The notes: generated from the letters alone by a model not told the origin. A DNA stretch of 62,265 nt from Fulvitalea axinellae (GCF_036492835.1 NZ_AP025323.1:1-62265), one strand, 5' to 3'. Positions 26,618 to 36,131 are shown, counted from the stretch's first letter. Translations and numbers: made by a program.

Positions 26618-27880
26618 CAGGGCCTGTTCATAAAGCGTCTGAGAAAATAGGAGCTTACCACCATGAATTGCAATTTTGAATTACCACAAACAAACTTGCG
26701 GTTGATGGATAAGCTCCCAAAAAAACGAAATTAATCAATACTACCTCCAGTTACAACTAAGCCTTGTAGACCACAGGAACGCCAAGGGGAAGAAGCACGA
26801 ACTGGCTTTTGTCGTACTGTGCTTTATGCTTGCCGTATTCAGGAGCGGAGGAAAACTCAATTTCTCACAGATTCACCGCTCAATGAAAAGGGATCACGAT
26901 TATTGGCGGGATTTCACAGGTGGTAAAAGTAAGTGTTGTGTGAGCCGTGTTCAACTCCGAAGAATCCTGAAGGATACAGATATACAGGGACTTAAGGCGG
27001 TTGCTGAAACCACTTTTAACGCAAACGAAACTATAGATCCGCAAGCTCTTCAATGGTTTTCGATTGACGGTAAAGAACTCCGGGGGAGTATCGACAAATC
27101 CTCAGGGGACAAACGCGGGGAAAGCGTGGTTCTGGTTACCGCGCAAGAAGATAAAACCAGCAAGGTTGTAGGCTACTATTCGGGTACCAAAGACTCCGAG
27201 CGGGGTATTGTCGACGAATATTTTGAAACTCAATCCGGTCTTTCGGGAACGGCTTATACGATGGATGCCCTTCACAATAATTCCGGGTTACTGGAGGGAA
27301 TCCATGGAAAACGGGGCGTCTACCTTTCACAAATAAAAGGGAACCAGAAAATACTCCGTGAAGACCTTCGAGACATGGAGCGGAGATCAGAATGTTTGGA
27401 TTATAAAAAGACCGTCGAAAAGGGCCATGGCAGGATCGAAACAAGAATATACCGGACCTACCCGGTGGAAACGGGATGCTTGGAGCGTCGCTGGTCGAAT
27501 ACGGGGATGAGCTGCTTCATACGGGTAGACCGTACCCGTAAAGTCGTTAAAACAGGAAAAACATCAAGCGAGACATCATACTACGTCAGCAATATAAATA
27601 CCGGTCTTATTGATCAATACAACTTGCCTAACGCCGTAAGGGGACACTGGTCCGTAGAGGCAAACAATAATATGAGGGATACGAACTTCGGAGAGGACGG
27701 GTTAAGGAGCCTTGTCTCTGGTATACAGCAAAGTGTTTCATGTATTTTGACTGCTGTAATGAATATTTTGATCCAAAGGAACGCTGGTGAAAATATGAAT
27801 GAAATGCGAGAGGAGATCGTAGCAGATATAAATTCTATTCACCAATATTTTAATAGATAGACCTTTATGAACAAGCCCTG
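26618..27880 (+). mobile_element. ISAs1-family insertion sequence with 10-bp target duplication
   Basis: The left end CAGGGCCTGTTCATAAAG (26618-26635) and the complement of the right end, CAGGGCTTGTTCATAAAG (27863-27880), differ at one base. Outside both ends stands TATAAAGATG (26608-26617 and 27881-27890). The element is 1263 bp and has one transposase gene. The perfect duplication shows it entered by transposition and has not rearranged since. Confidence 0.95.
26663..27860 (+). pseudogene. ISAs1-family transposase with frameshift in an A7 run
   Basis: The main frame (ATG 26826-27860) has the DDE parts: FSIDGKELRGS, TMDALHNNSG and GHWSVEANNNMRDTNFGED. But family sequence begins earlier in that frame, without a usable start: LSLVDHRNAKGKKHELAFVV is encoded before 26826. 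A good ATG at 26663 (MNCNFELPQTNLRLMDKLPK) is in another frame that ends at TAA after a run of seven A (about 26719-26725). Removing one A joins the two. So the gene is frameshifted, needs slippage, or holds a homopolymer error. Confidence 0.75.
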
Positions 27881-28364
27881 TATAAAGATGGTAAAGTAAA
27901 AAGTTTTCGTTTTTTCAACCCTGAAAACAAACTAATCTGTGAAAGAATTTATTCTGAAGACTCAACCTTTAAACAACGAGGGAAGATAGTCCCTTTTATC
28001 AATTGGTATGATATGGAAAGCCTTGATAGAGACTTTTTGTATAGAGATGAACCATTACGACTAAAAATTAGTGTCCCTAGACCCCCATATTCAAAAGTTG
28101 AGTTTATTACGAAATTAGAGCCTATTGATTCGATCTGGGACTCCTTTGACGTTGATCCTGCTTACTACTATAGAAGAATTAGGTATGTGCACGAATTGGG
28201 CTTCATTGGAAAAGCATCTCTGAAAACTAGAATTATTATTACCGATTCTTTAACTGGAGAAGGTAAGTTTTATCAGCACACATATAGCTTTGACGTAAAA
28301 GATAGACCTAACAGTACCCAATAGATTATTTCAGCGAAACAAGTATTAAATTTATGTTGAATGG

Positions 28365-28398
28365 AAAATCCGGCGCACCTAAACACGCCGGATTTTTT
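28365..28398 (+). terminator. Strong terminator after the Rhs/immunity unit
   Basis: AAAATCCGGCG and CGCCGGATTTTTT pair perfectly around a 10-base loop, with a T-run. It lies 40 bp after the stop at 28324. Confidence 0.85.
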
Positions 28399-28660
28399 GC
28401 GTTTGATGGTTTTCATTTCAACAAAGACTTTCCCCGGAAAGAAGAGAAAAAAAGGGAAAAAAAAGAGAAGAAAGGAGCCTTTACATTCGGCCGGGGGCCG
28501 GGGCTGTTAGGAGCGACGGAGGAGTGGATAATAGCTCCGGTTTTCGGACGTTCCCGTGGCGTTTTCTGCTCTTTTTCGTTTGTTTTTCGGCGGGGCGGGT
28601 TTCGCTACGCGGTTTTTTAGGGGTGTTTCTATTCTTGTTTTTCCGATCTGTTTTTGTTTG

Positions 28661-28741
28661 ACCATCTGCGTGTGAGACAGGGCATGCCCGTGTCTGTACG
28701 TTTGCCGGGTTATTGTCTTTTGGGCCTATGGCCCTTTTGGG
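28661..28741 (+). repeat. R1 and R3 repeats in tandem
   Basis: R1 at 28661-28700 and R3 at 28701-28741, in the same order as at 12279-12374. R3 here lacks the first palindrome arm and starts at GCCGGGTTATTG. Confidence 0.8.
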
Positions 28742-28744
28742 GTG

Positions 28745-29240
28745 GTGGTCGGGGATGTGGACGGGCTTCGCTTTTGCGAAGGCCCTTGGCGGCGTCAGCC
28801 GCGCGAGCCGCCTGCGAGCGGAGGGAGGGTGGCGGCCGAAGAGCCCGGAGCTTGCGCAGGGCGTGGCCGGCCTTGTTTGTCCGTTTCCGAAGTATTGCGG
28901 AGGAACGGACAAACACGAGGCGACCTACCTGCCGGAGGCTTTTTTTATTCGATCGCCGATGCCTGACCGACTACGCAGGCGAGCCTAACTCTGGCGCTGG
29001 CTGGGCCGGCGGCACAGGGGGAAGCGCCGTGAGGAGGAGGGCCCGGAAAGCGGGAAGCGTTACGGCTTTTTGTAACGAAGTGGAGGAACCCGTAGGGCGG
29101 CTTGCCTGCCGGAGCTTGCGGAGGCTGGGAAGACGAGCCGGCGCGATTGCCGCTCCGGGCTTGACGACGAACACCGATGGGCCTGTTTGTCTCAACTGGG
29201 GGAATTGTGGGATACGGGACGTAGGGTGTCGCTGTTTTTT
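28745..29240. other. GC-rich hairpin-dense stretch, possible structured RNA or unknown repeat
   Basis: The GC content rises sharply against AT-rich flanks. Stems seen: CTTCGC-TTTT-GCGAAG (28766-28780); TGTTTGTCCGTT with AACGGACAAACA (28874-28914, 12-bp perfect arms, plus TCC/GGA inside); CGTTAC with GTAACG (about 29055-29075). Open frames on both strands (for example 28654-29307) have low-complexity Arg/Ala-rich products and no start signals, so I do not call them genes. The nature of the region is not recognised. 29241-29550 is AT-rich with no feature seen. Confidence 0.45.
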
Positions 29241-29550
29241 TGGAGACGGTTGGTTTTTACAAGCAATAAAGGAGTTAGCAAGGGGGAACACGCAACCGAA
29301 GGAATAAACGTATGAATGAAACACGGCACAGCATGATGGTGTGATGGAGAAGGTGATAATTATGGCTATAGAACCTGTTAATATGGAATATGAATCCACA
29401 TTACGATTCGTATAAACATTATTTAGTTCAATCATATAATGATTTTTTGTAATTAGACTTTTTATTTATGTAATTTGATTTTGAATTAGTTTGACCGTTT
29501 TAATTTATGAGATAGAAGAAAGCTTCTTTTATATAATTCTGATTTTTGAA

Positions 29551-30936
29551 ATGAAAATCCTTACAATACTGTTTGTACTTTTTTCGCCACTTATTGTATG
29601 TGCGGAAAATGTTCTCCCCATTAATCGATTTTATGCGACTTCCACCCAGTTACCGCATTCCGATTTTTCGGCATACCATTGCTTTGATGGCGAAACGGAA
29701 ACCTTTTGGCGTACATTGCCGGGATCAGGGCCGGAGGAAGGCATTATGATTTATTTGGACGAGCCCACTTATATTGATCATCTGGATATCCTTGACGAAA
29801 AAGGGAATGAAATTAAATCTATAGGATTATATTTTGATGGTAAGACCGCATGGGGAGGTACTTCTGTAAAAGATAAAGTCTTATCGCTATTCATAAAAGC
29901 GCCATCTAATTTTAGGACGGTTATAATGGACGAGGAGGGATTAGAATATAGTGTTTTTTCGGAATCCGATTTTTTTGCTATATCAGAAATCCGATTTTAT
30001 TCAAATAAAAACGATCAATACGATTTACGATTACCCAAAATTGTAGACGCGTCTCTAAAAGCGTCGAGCAGTCTGAGTCCCGAAGTGGCTTATGGTGTGT
30101 CAAACCTGGTGGACGGTATAAAGGAAAACGCTTGGGTGGAAGCCAAAAAGGGTTTGGGCGTAAACGAGGAATTAGGCTTTTCATTTGACCATGATATCAA
30201 AGTGAATCAAATCAGAATTTGGAACGGCTACCATCGTTCCGAGGAACATTACAGAGCAAACGCAAGACTCGCCTCCTTCATGGTTGAGGATGAGACCGGA
30301 AAGGCGCAGCAATTCACCTTTTCCAAGGGGGATGATATCAAAACATTTCAATTTGAAGAACCATTACAAGGAAAATCCTTCAATTTGAAGATATTGTCCG
30401 CATATAGAGGAACGAAGTATGAAGACTTGGTTATCAGTGAAGTACAATTCCTATATCAGGGAGTTCCTTATCAGATTAAAACTACCACTGAAGAGACAAG
30501 AGTAAAGAAGAATCGCGCACTCCAAAACGGAATTATTAAGGCCGTACTGGATAGGAACCTGAATATGTCTAAGTCTTCACGCAAGGAAAAAGGGGGGATC
30601 GAACGTCTTGAATCTTCTAGCAGATCCATTCTATTGCGCTCCAATCATACTTTTGTACTTTATGAAAGAGAGACCGAAATGTTTTCGACTGAAGACGGTC
30701 TCGATGAGAATAGCAATGAAGAGATCATAGCGGATGGCAGTTGGGAGCTGAAAAATATCGCCGATGACAAGGTTACGGTTCGTATTTTCGGAAAGATGTT
30801 CGAGCCTCAGACCCGTAGCGATTTATACAAAGGCGAGGTGGAAAATTCGAGTTTGAGGATCTTTCAAGATTTTATTACGATTACTCCGAATACTTTGAAA
30901 GGCAGAAATGTTGTAAGCCCAATTCCACTAAGATGA
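29551..30936 (+). CDS. Secreted protein with two discoidin-like (NADase-type glycan-binding) domains
   Basis: A 461-residue exported protein from ATG 29551 with a signal peptide (MKILTILFVLFSPLIVCAEN). Two similar domains follow. The first (about 25-175) has HCFDGETETFWRTLPGSGPE, the second (about 185-325) has YGVSNLVDGIKENAWVEAKK and IRIWNGYHRSEEHY, the discoidin-like pattern of F5/8-type or NADase-type glycan-binding domains. The C-terminal 130 residues are a separate domain of short strands. It is the first gene of a tightly packed operon with VanX- and VanW-like genes, so it likely binds cell-envelope sugars. The start overlaps no other gene. Confidence 0.75.
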   Translation: MKILTILFVLFSPLIVCAENVLPINRFYATSTQLPHSDFSAYHCFDGETETFWRTLPGSGPEEGIMIYLDEPTYIDHLDILDEKGNEIKSIGLYFDGKTAWGGTSVKDKVLSLFIKAPSNFRTVIMDEEGLEYSVFSESDFFAISEIRFYSNKNDQYDLRLPKIVDASLKASSSLSPEVAYGVSNLVDGIKENAWVEAKKGLGVNEELGFSFDHDIKVNQIRIWNGYHRSEEHYRANARLASFMVEDETGKAQQFTFSKGDDIKTFQFEEPLQGKSFNLKILSAYRGTKYEDLVISEVQFLYQGVPYQIKTTTEETRVKKNRALQNGIIKAVLDRNLNMSKSSRKEKGGIERLESSSRSILLRSNHTFVLYERETEMFSTEDGLDENSNEEIIADGSWELKNIADDKVTVRIFGKMFEPQTRSDLYKGEVENSSLRIFQDFITITPNTLKGRNVVSPIPLR

Positions 30937-31601
30937 AAAAGACCCTGAAGTTAGTGTTATGTTTTGCCATATTGATCGGTATTCAGACTGGGCAGGCGGA
31001 ACCAATTTTTCGGACGAATCATATTCTTTCCGAATCATTCATTCATCAGCCAGATACTGGCTTTGTCGATTTAAAGACATACGACTCTAATTTTTCTTAT
31101 GACTTTCGGTATGCGACCACGAATAACTTTTTAAAAGAAAAGGTTTATGATTGCGTACAGTGCCTTCTCCGAAAAGATGTGGCGGAGGCCTTGGTTAGAG
31201 TAAACGAAAAGTTGAAGGCGAAGGGATACCGCATAAGGTTATACGATTGCTATAGGCCTAAAGGTGTGCAGCGAAAGATGTGGAAGATCAAACCCGACGC
31301 CCGCTATGTAGCTAATCCGAACGCCAAGGGATCGTCGCATAATAGAGGGGGGGCTGTTGATTTGACATTGGAAACTCTGGAAGGAAAAGTGTTGGATATG
31401 GGAACCGATTTCGATCATTTTGGAAAACGGGCGCACAGTGACAATAATACACTTCCAGCACAAATATTAAAAAATCGAGAATTGCTTCGTAAAACGATGA
31501 TGAGCGAAGGTTTTCGACCGATAAGAACCGAGTGGTGGCATTTCTATTTTGAAAACGCAAAGAAATATTCAATCTCTAATTTCCCTTTTGACTGCCAATA
31601 G
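30933..31601 (+). CDS. VanX/DdpX-like D-Ala-D-Ala dipeptidase (M15), secreted
   Basis: A 222-residue zinc dipeptidase with a signal peptide (KLVLCFAILIGIQTGQAE). The metal and catalytic residues of VanX are in place: SSHNRGGAVDLTL with His136 and Asp143, and EWWHFYF with Glu200 and His203. RLYDCYRPKG matches the substrate-binding block. The family cleaves D-Ala-D-Ala. The export signal places it in the periplasm, unlike cytoplasmic VanX of resistant Gram-positives, so peptide recycling or peptidoglycan trimming is more likely than resistance. Its ATG overlaps the previous stop by 4 bases. Confidence 0.92.
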   Translation: MKKTLKLVLCFAILIGIQTGQAEPIFRTNHILSESFIHQPDTGFVDLKTYDSNFSYDFRYATTNNFLKEKVYDCVQCLLRKDVAEALVRVNEKLKAKGYRIRLYDCYRPKGVQRKMWKIKPDARYVANPNAKGSSHNRGGAVDLTLETLEGKVLDMGTDFDHFGKRAHSDNNTLPAQILKNRELLRKTMMSEGFRPIRTEWWHFYFENAKKYSISNFPFDCQ

Positions 31602-32964
31602 GCATTGGGAATACCTTTTTTTATTTATCGGAGCGCTGGTTTACGCTACTATAGCCTTTTCCCAATCTGTTTACGCGATGGGCTGGGACAGCTATTTCTA
31701 TATCTTACAGGCACAGACTTGGGAAGAGACGGGGAGCCTGCATTCGGAACGTTATAATCTGATTTATCCGCTTTTACTTTTGATCAATGTTTTTTTTAAT
31801 GATCAAGAACTCTCATATAAAGCACTTACGATCATAGCGTTCAGTCTATTGCCTGTGATTAGTTATAAACTTTTGCAAAAACTGAATGTAGCGAGAGATT
31901 GGGCGTTTTGCGTTTCTCTTTTGATTTTGGTGAATCCGCATAGTTTGTATTTCGCTTCGCAGTTTACCAAGAACCTTATCGGAGTTGACTGTTTTTTGTT
32001 ATTCGTATTATCGCTTCAATCAAAAAACATAAAATTCCAAATTATCTCTTTTGCCTTATTAGCCTTTAGTCATAAACTGATGTTGGTTTTGGGCCTGTTG
32101 TATTTTGGATTGACTTGGTTGTTTCGGTGGTTTCCAAACAAAAGGCTTTTGTTCATAATGAGCCTTGTATTTATTCCAATAGGAATCTTTTCTGTTTTGT
32201 ATTTTATAAAACCCGCTTATTTAGCCAGCCAACCCGTTCTTCCTATATTTTCTTTTTTCGAAAGTCACGAAAAAGCGCTAACTCCGGTTTGGAAGGTTCT
32301 TCTGTTGTCGTTAAGTGCCATAATAGTGTATGCTTGGTATCGGGCACTTAGGTTTCCAGGCCGTATTAATAAGTTCCACTACTCTATTTTGATAATTTTT
32401 TTCATCCTCAATACCCCTTTTTTAGTTTGGGATACTTTGGGCTATTCTTTTCGTTTATGGATGGTTTTTGGCATTATGTCGCCTTTTGTTTTGTGCTTTG
32501 TTCGTATGCCAGACCGTTGGGCGCTTACTCTTTCCGGTTTGCTGGTCTCGCTTTCTTTTTATACGGTTCGGACGTATCAGCCTAAAAAGCATGATCCACC
32601 TTATAAGCAATACGCTTTTGTATCAGAAGAAATGAAAGGACTATATGCCGACTATCCGGTTGACCTGCTAATCTGCCACAAGTCATTGGCCGAATATATT
32701 TCCTTTCGGAATAGGACGGATGTGCTTCCATGGAATATTCCAGACAGTTCCGTAAGTCCGAATACTTACCGTTTAGCTTTTATACCCAAGCGTTTACGCC
32801 GACAATTCGAGCGCTTGGTAGAACCGTTATTCGCTCAAAAAATCACTTCAAACTATTATTTAGTCAAAGAATCCGATTGGAAGAACGTTATTTTGGAAGG
32901 ATTTAGCATAGAAGAGCGTCAAATTCTGAATACTTGGAGAAACCCATTCCAGATAAGGAAATGA
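31549..32964 (+). CDS. Polytopic membrane protein, glycosyltransferase-like (PMT/ArnT type)
   Basis: A 471-residue protein with about 10-12 hydrophobic segments (for example YLFLFIGALVYATIAFSQSV, LIYPLLLLINVFF, LLFIMSLVFIPIGIFSVLYF, FHYSILIIFFILNTPFLVW) and a soluble C-terminal part of about 110 residues. The early loop GWDSYFYILQAQTWEETGSL with a leading acidic residue resembles GT-C enzymes that move sugars from a polyprenyl carrier. It overlaps the vanX-like gene by 53 bases, unless a later start is used. In this operon it may add sugars to an envelope polymer. The exact family is not sure. Confidence 0.65.
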   Translation: MKTQRNIQSLISLLTANRHWEYLFLFIGALVYATIAFSQSVYAMGWDSYFYILQAQTWEETGSLHSERYNLIYPLLLLINVFFNDQELSYKALTIIAFSLLPVISYKLLQKLNVARDWAFCVSLLILVNPHSLYFASQFTKNLIGVDCFLLFVLSLQSKNIKFQIISFALLAFSHKLMLVLGLLYFGLTWLFRWFPNKRLLFIMSLVFIPIGIFSVLYFIKPAYLASQPVLPIFSFFESHEKALTPVWKVLLLSLSAIIVYAWYRALRFPGRINKFHYSILIIFFILNTPFLVWDTLGYSFRLWMVFGIMSPFVLCFVRMPDRWALTLSGLLVSLSFYTVRTYQPKKHDPPYKQYAFVSEEMKGLYADYPVDLLICHKSLAEYISFRNRTDVLPWNIPDSSVSPNTYRLAFIPKRLRRQFERLVEPLFAQKITSNYYLVKESDWKNVILEGFSIEERQILNTWRNPFQIRK

Positions 32965-33764
32965 AGATAGAAAAACCGATTAACCGTGGCAGGCTAAGAC
33001 GCTTCTTGGGTAAGGAATATTTTATACTGAAGAGAAAATGGGAGTGGCTGTTTTCTGGTAAAAGATGGTGTTCGGAACGCGTAAAGGAGCGTTTCCCCCA
33101 TCATGTATTTTCGCATAAAAGTATGATTCTTCGACCGCTGAAAGACGTGGAAATGTACTTGCAGGAGAATAAGCGCACAAATCTCCGCTTGGCGGTGGAA
33201 AAGCTTGACGGTTTGGTAATCAAACCGGGCGAGACCTTCTCCATCTGGAAGAATGTAGGAAGGCCCACTAAAGGCAAAGGATACTTGGAAGGCTTGGTTT
33301 TGGTGAATGGAAGCACGGGGAAAGATATCGGTGGCGGATTGTGCCAATTGGGGAACCTGCTATTCTGGCTGTTCGCCCACAGCCCATTGACGATTACCGA
33401 AAGGTACCGCCACGGATATGACGTGTTTCCGGATGTCAACCGAAAGATTCCCTTCGGAGCCGGAGCTACTTTGTCGTATAATTATATTGATTTGCAGGCG
33501 AGAAACGATACGTCGAGAAGTTTTCATTTGAGTTTGTGGCTGGACGATACCCATTTACACGGTGCTTTGACTGCAGATCAGAAAATGGACATGAAGTTTA
33601 GGGTTGAGGAACGTAATCACCAAATGAGCCAGCAATATTGGGGAGGTTATTCCCGTCATAATCAAATTGTTCAAATCATTGAAAATCACAACGGAGAGGT
33701 TGAGGAGAAATTATTGGTCGAGAATCACGCGATTATGATGTATAATCCATTTTTGGAGGAGTAG
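32961..33764 (+). CDS. VanW-family protein
   Basis: A 267-residue protein. The VanW pattern is clear: NLRLAVEKLDGLVIKPGETF, SIWKNVGRPTKGKGYLEGL, GGGLCQLGNLLFWLFAHSPL, ERYRHGYDVFPDVNRKIPFG, and YNYIDLQARND. I chose the ATG at 32961, which overlaps the previous stop as ATGA. There is no signal peptide. The role of VanW is unknown even in vancomycin-resistance clusters, where it is an accessory gene. Here it is with VanX-like but not VanH or VanA genes. No terminator is clear in the 127 bp to the next gene. Confidence 0.92.
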   Translation: MKIEKPINRGRLRRFLGKEYFILKRKWEWLFSGKRWCSERVKERFPHHVFSHKSMILRPLKDVEMYLQENKRTNLRLAVEKLDGLVIKPGETFSIWKNVGRPTKGKGYLEGLVLVNGSTGKDIGGGLCQLGNLLFWLFAHSPLTITERYRHGYDVFPDVNRKIPFGAGATLSYNYIDLQARNDTSRSFHLSLWLDDTHLHGALTADQKMDMKFRVEERNHQMSQQYWGGYSRHNQIVQIIENHNGEVEEKLLVENHAIMMYNPFLEE

Positions 33765-33891
33765 GGGCGGATGGTTCGTTCTATTGGTATTATTTGCTAG
33801 ATGACACGGCAGGGTCCAGCCTCTGTTATATAGCTGTTGATAGGGAATATACAAGAAGCTGGACGATCCGTATCTAGTGAATCTTATTTAT

Positions 33892-35415
33892 TTACTGGGG
33901 TGATGAGGGGGACGGAAGGTTTACGCGCATATAGAAGTGTTTTTTGCTATTAATTACATTGCTCTTTCTTCCCAGTATTATCGGTCTCTTTTTGTCTTCG
34001 ATATCAATACCCGACAGATAAAGCAATGTGTTTTTTGGAAGTTGGTAATTGCTTTTCCGGGTGTTCCCGTCCGCATCTATGGTCAGATGGAAATAGGAGG
34101 GAATACGCCCCTTCTCGTTCTCTCCGTATATGATCTGGTAGGTATCATCTAATTTGATTAGGGAGAATCCTCCCGAAATCATGTCGAATAGTGTAGTGAA
34201 TTTGTCTATTCTTTTTTCCAGAACGATGTTACCGTCAGGGGAGAAATCCGTGATCAAAATGTCTTTACATCTAGAGATGATGATTGTTGGCCCTGTTTTT
34301 CCGCTTTGTTTGTATTGGACGGTGAGTTGTTCCCCAACCAGAATAGCCCCTCCGTTTTCTTGGGGAATCAAATTTCGATAAACAAGGTTGTTTATACCTT
34401 TCTCTCCCTTTTTGATCACAGTATTTTTTTCTTTTCCCGATATTCCCTCCATGATGGTGTATTTTTGAAAGGGATTGTACTTGGAGGCAAGCACCTTACG
34501 GTTTTGCCCATCTATTTTCATAAAGAATGTGCCGTGGGCCTCCTTCTCTTTTTTGTCGTTGCCGTAGAAACCGCAATAAAATACTTCGTCAGACTTGTTG
34601 GAGGCAATGTCAACCGAAAAGGGCGATCCGCCCTGAAGTCCCGGGAAATATTCGACAGGGCTGTACAGGTTGTCATAACATCCAAATATTTTGTAGTGGT
34701 GGGGAGCTCCTTTTTTATCAGACTTCCTGTTTTTTATCCTTGCCAGCAAAAAGGGGGTTCCGTTATTGAGTACAATGCAACTTGATACCGACAAGTCTTT
34801 GGGAGAATAAGGCAAGGTGAGTTCCGTTTCCTTTATTTTCTCAAGTGTATGGTCCAGCAAGACGTAGCTGATTCTTAGGTTTTCTTTTTTTTCAAGTGAG
34901 TGTACGGCAAGTACCATAAGCTTTGACTTGTCTTGGGACTCCTTGATAAAAAAATACCCTGACCGGAGGCGGTTCGCCATGCCAACTTCTTTCACCAAGC
35001 GGACTTTACCCGCAGGTTTGAGAGTTTCGGGATGGAGGAATTGCGCAAAGAGAAAGCGTTTCTTCGTTTTTCCATTTCGGAAAGTTGAGAATATGACAGG
35101 CTTTCCCCCAATTTTTCTGGCCGAATGATAAAACAGATGTTTTCCTTTGGCTTCAAGGGGTATAGGGACCCTTTTGGTGGTTACTAATTTGTTGTTTACC
35201 CGTTCTATTTCACACTTACTGGAAGCAGAGCGTCTGGAATTACGCACCATATAGAATCCGGATTCATCGTTGCCAAAAATTTGGGAAACGGTACTATTGA
35301 TTCCAATGTCGAAGTCGGGACCCATCTGAGTGGAAGGTTGAATGTCTTGAGCCCAAACCAAGGGAAAAGCGTGGACCAGTATGACAAGTATTATCAATTT
35401 GACGGAAAGCTTCAT
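33892..35415 (-). CDS. Large secreted protein of unknown function, probably beta-propeller-like
   Basis: A 507-residue exported protein (signal peptide MKLSVKLIILVILVHAFPLVWAQ). The mature part has many beta-strand blocks of about 40-60 residues with alternating hydrophobic residues (FGNDESGFYMVRN; FLFAQFLHPETLKPAGKV; AILVGEQLTVQYKQSGKTG; IIYGENEKGRIPSYFHLTID), which suggests a propeller. It resembles widely seen but uncharacterised Bacteroidota proteins. It is convergent with the van-like operon. No catalytic motif is seen. Confidence 0.65.
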   Translation of the reverse strand: MKLSVKLIILVILVHAFPLVWAQDIQPSTQMGPDFDIGINSTVSQIFGNDESGFYMVRNSRRSASSKCEIERVNNKLVTTKRVPIPLEAKGKHLFYHSARKIGGKPVIFSTFRNGKTKKRFLFAQFLHPETLKPAGKVRLVKEVGMANRLRSGYFFIKESQDKSKLMVLAVHSLEKKENLRISYVLLDHTLEKIKETELTLPYSPKDLSVSSCIVLNNGTPFLLARIKNRKSDKKGAPHHYKIFGCYDNLYSPVEYFPGLQGGSPFSVDIASNKSDEVFYCGFYGNDKKEKEAHGTFFMKIDGQNRKVLASKYNPFQKYTIMEGISGKEKNTVIKKGEKGINNLVYRNLIPQENGGAILVGEQLTVQYKQSGKTGPTIIISRCKDILITDFSPDGNIVLEKRIDKFTTLFDMISGGFSLIKLDDTYQIIYGENEKGRIPSYFHLTIDADGNTRKSNYQLPKNTLLYLSGIDIEDKKRPIILGRKSNVINSKKHFYMRVNLPSPSSPQ

Positions 35416-35537
35416 TTCTTCTCTAGAAAAATAAGGGAGTAATAAATAGTGTAGAGTAAATGGTAAGGCGTAAAGAAACCGTTCGAAAACGTCACCTTTT
35501 GCCTAGATGACCTAATTCGATAATAGGGTTTATTAGA

Positions 35538-36131
35538 TCAAAATCTATAGCCTACAGACCCGATAAGGGCGAAATATACGTTGAGGTGATTGTTATCGAA
35601 TCTGTCGGGGTGAGGAGTGTCGAAATTTCTGGAAGACCACCCTATCCTGCATCCCAGATCAGCGATCCATTGACCGTAGCCAAGGTATCTGTAACCGAAT
35701 AGCAGACCGTAGTAATTCAGGGCCACATCGCCTTTTTGCCAAGCGTCTTCGCCATTCATCCTGTAGTTGCCACGTTGGTATTCCATACCCGCAAACAGTT
35801 CCGCCCAGTCCACTACGGGAAACCACCGTTTGGCCCTGAACGCAATATTATATCCCGAGGGCGAGGATATTTCTCTCTTGTTTTTGCTTAAAAACAAGTC
35901 TGGCCTGAAAACTTGGGCGCTGATTCCCGCTTCCAAACTATATCTGTCCGAAATTTCCGTCAGCCGGCGTTCCAGATATACGGCTGCTTCTCCATTAGTT
36001 AAGGCGCCCAGATCATATTTAATTGCGTATTTCATCTTGGATATCCCTCCGTCATCCAGAGCTCTATCAAGGTCTGTTTGGGCTAAACATACGACAGAGA
36101 ACAGTAGCAAGATGATTGTTATGAAGGCCAT
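35538..36131 (-). CDS. Small outer-membrane-like protein
   Basis: A 197-residue exported protein from ATG 36131 (MAFITIILLLFSVVCLAQTD as signal peptide; a longer frame to 36191 is possible). The mature part alternates hydrophobic and polar residues with many Tyr, Trp and Gly and ends in GSVGYRF, the aromatic C-terminus of outer-membrane beta barrels. It probably forms a barrel of 8 to 10 strands. It lies 122 bp upstream of the 507-residue secreted protein on the same strand, and both may form a unit. Function unknown. Confidence 0.68.
   Translation of the reverse strand: MAFITIILLLFSVVCLAQTDLDRALDDGGISKMKYAIKYDLGALTNGEAAVYLERRLTEISDRYSLEAGISAQVFRPDLFLSKNKREISSPSGYNIAFRAKRWFPVVDWAELFAGMEYQRGNYRMNGEDAWQKGDVALNYYGLLFGYRYLGYGQWIADLGCRIGWSSRNFDTPHPDRFDNNHLNVYFALIGSVGYRF

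Larger units (their letters stand above)
26209..28324 (+). pseudogene. MORN-variant (YwqK-like) lipoprotein, likely Rhs immunity gene, split by ISAs1
   Basis: The ATG overlaps the stop of the Rhs tip by 4 bases. The N-terminus has a lipobox (LIVFFSC), so it is a lipoprotein. MORN-like units follow (SYHTNGKISTIIPYK; FYKNGAKKDILP; YHLNGNLKVSGVM). At 26618 an ISAs1 element enters. Taking out 26618-27890 (element plus one target copy) rejoins SYSYKD to GKVKSFRFFNPENK in frame, giving 280 residues ending at 28324 (409+434=843 bases, a multiple of three). Position after a toxin tip suggests immunity. The gene is now inactive. Confidence 0.87.

Noticed and set aside
28654-29307. Plus-strand frame of 217 codons in the GC-rich island
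   Set aside because: Arg/Ala/Gly-rich low complexity, covers an R1 repeat and several hairpins, and equal frames exist on the other strand.
29551-33764. Vancomycin-resistance operon
   Set aside because: VanX and VanW relatives are present but there is no VanH, VanA/B ligase or VanRS, the VanX is exported, and the organism looks Gram-negative.
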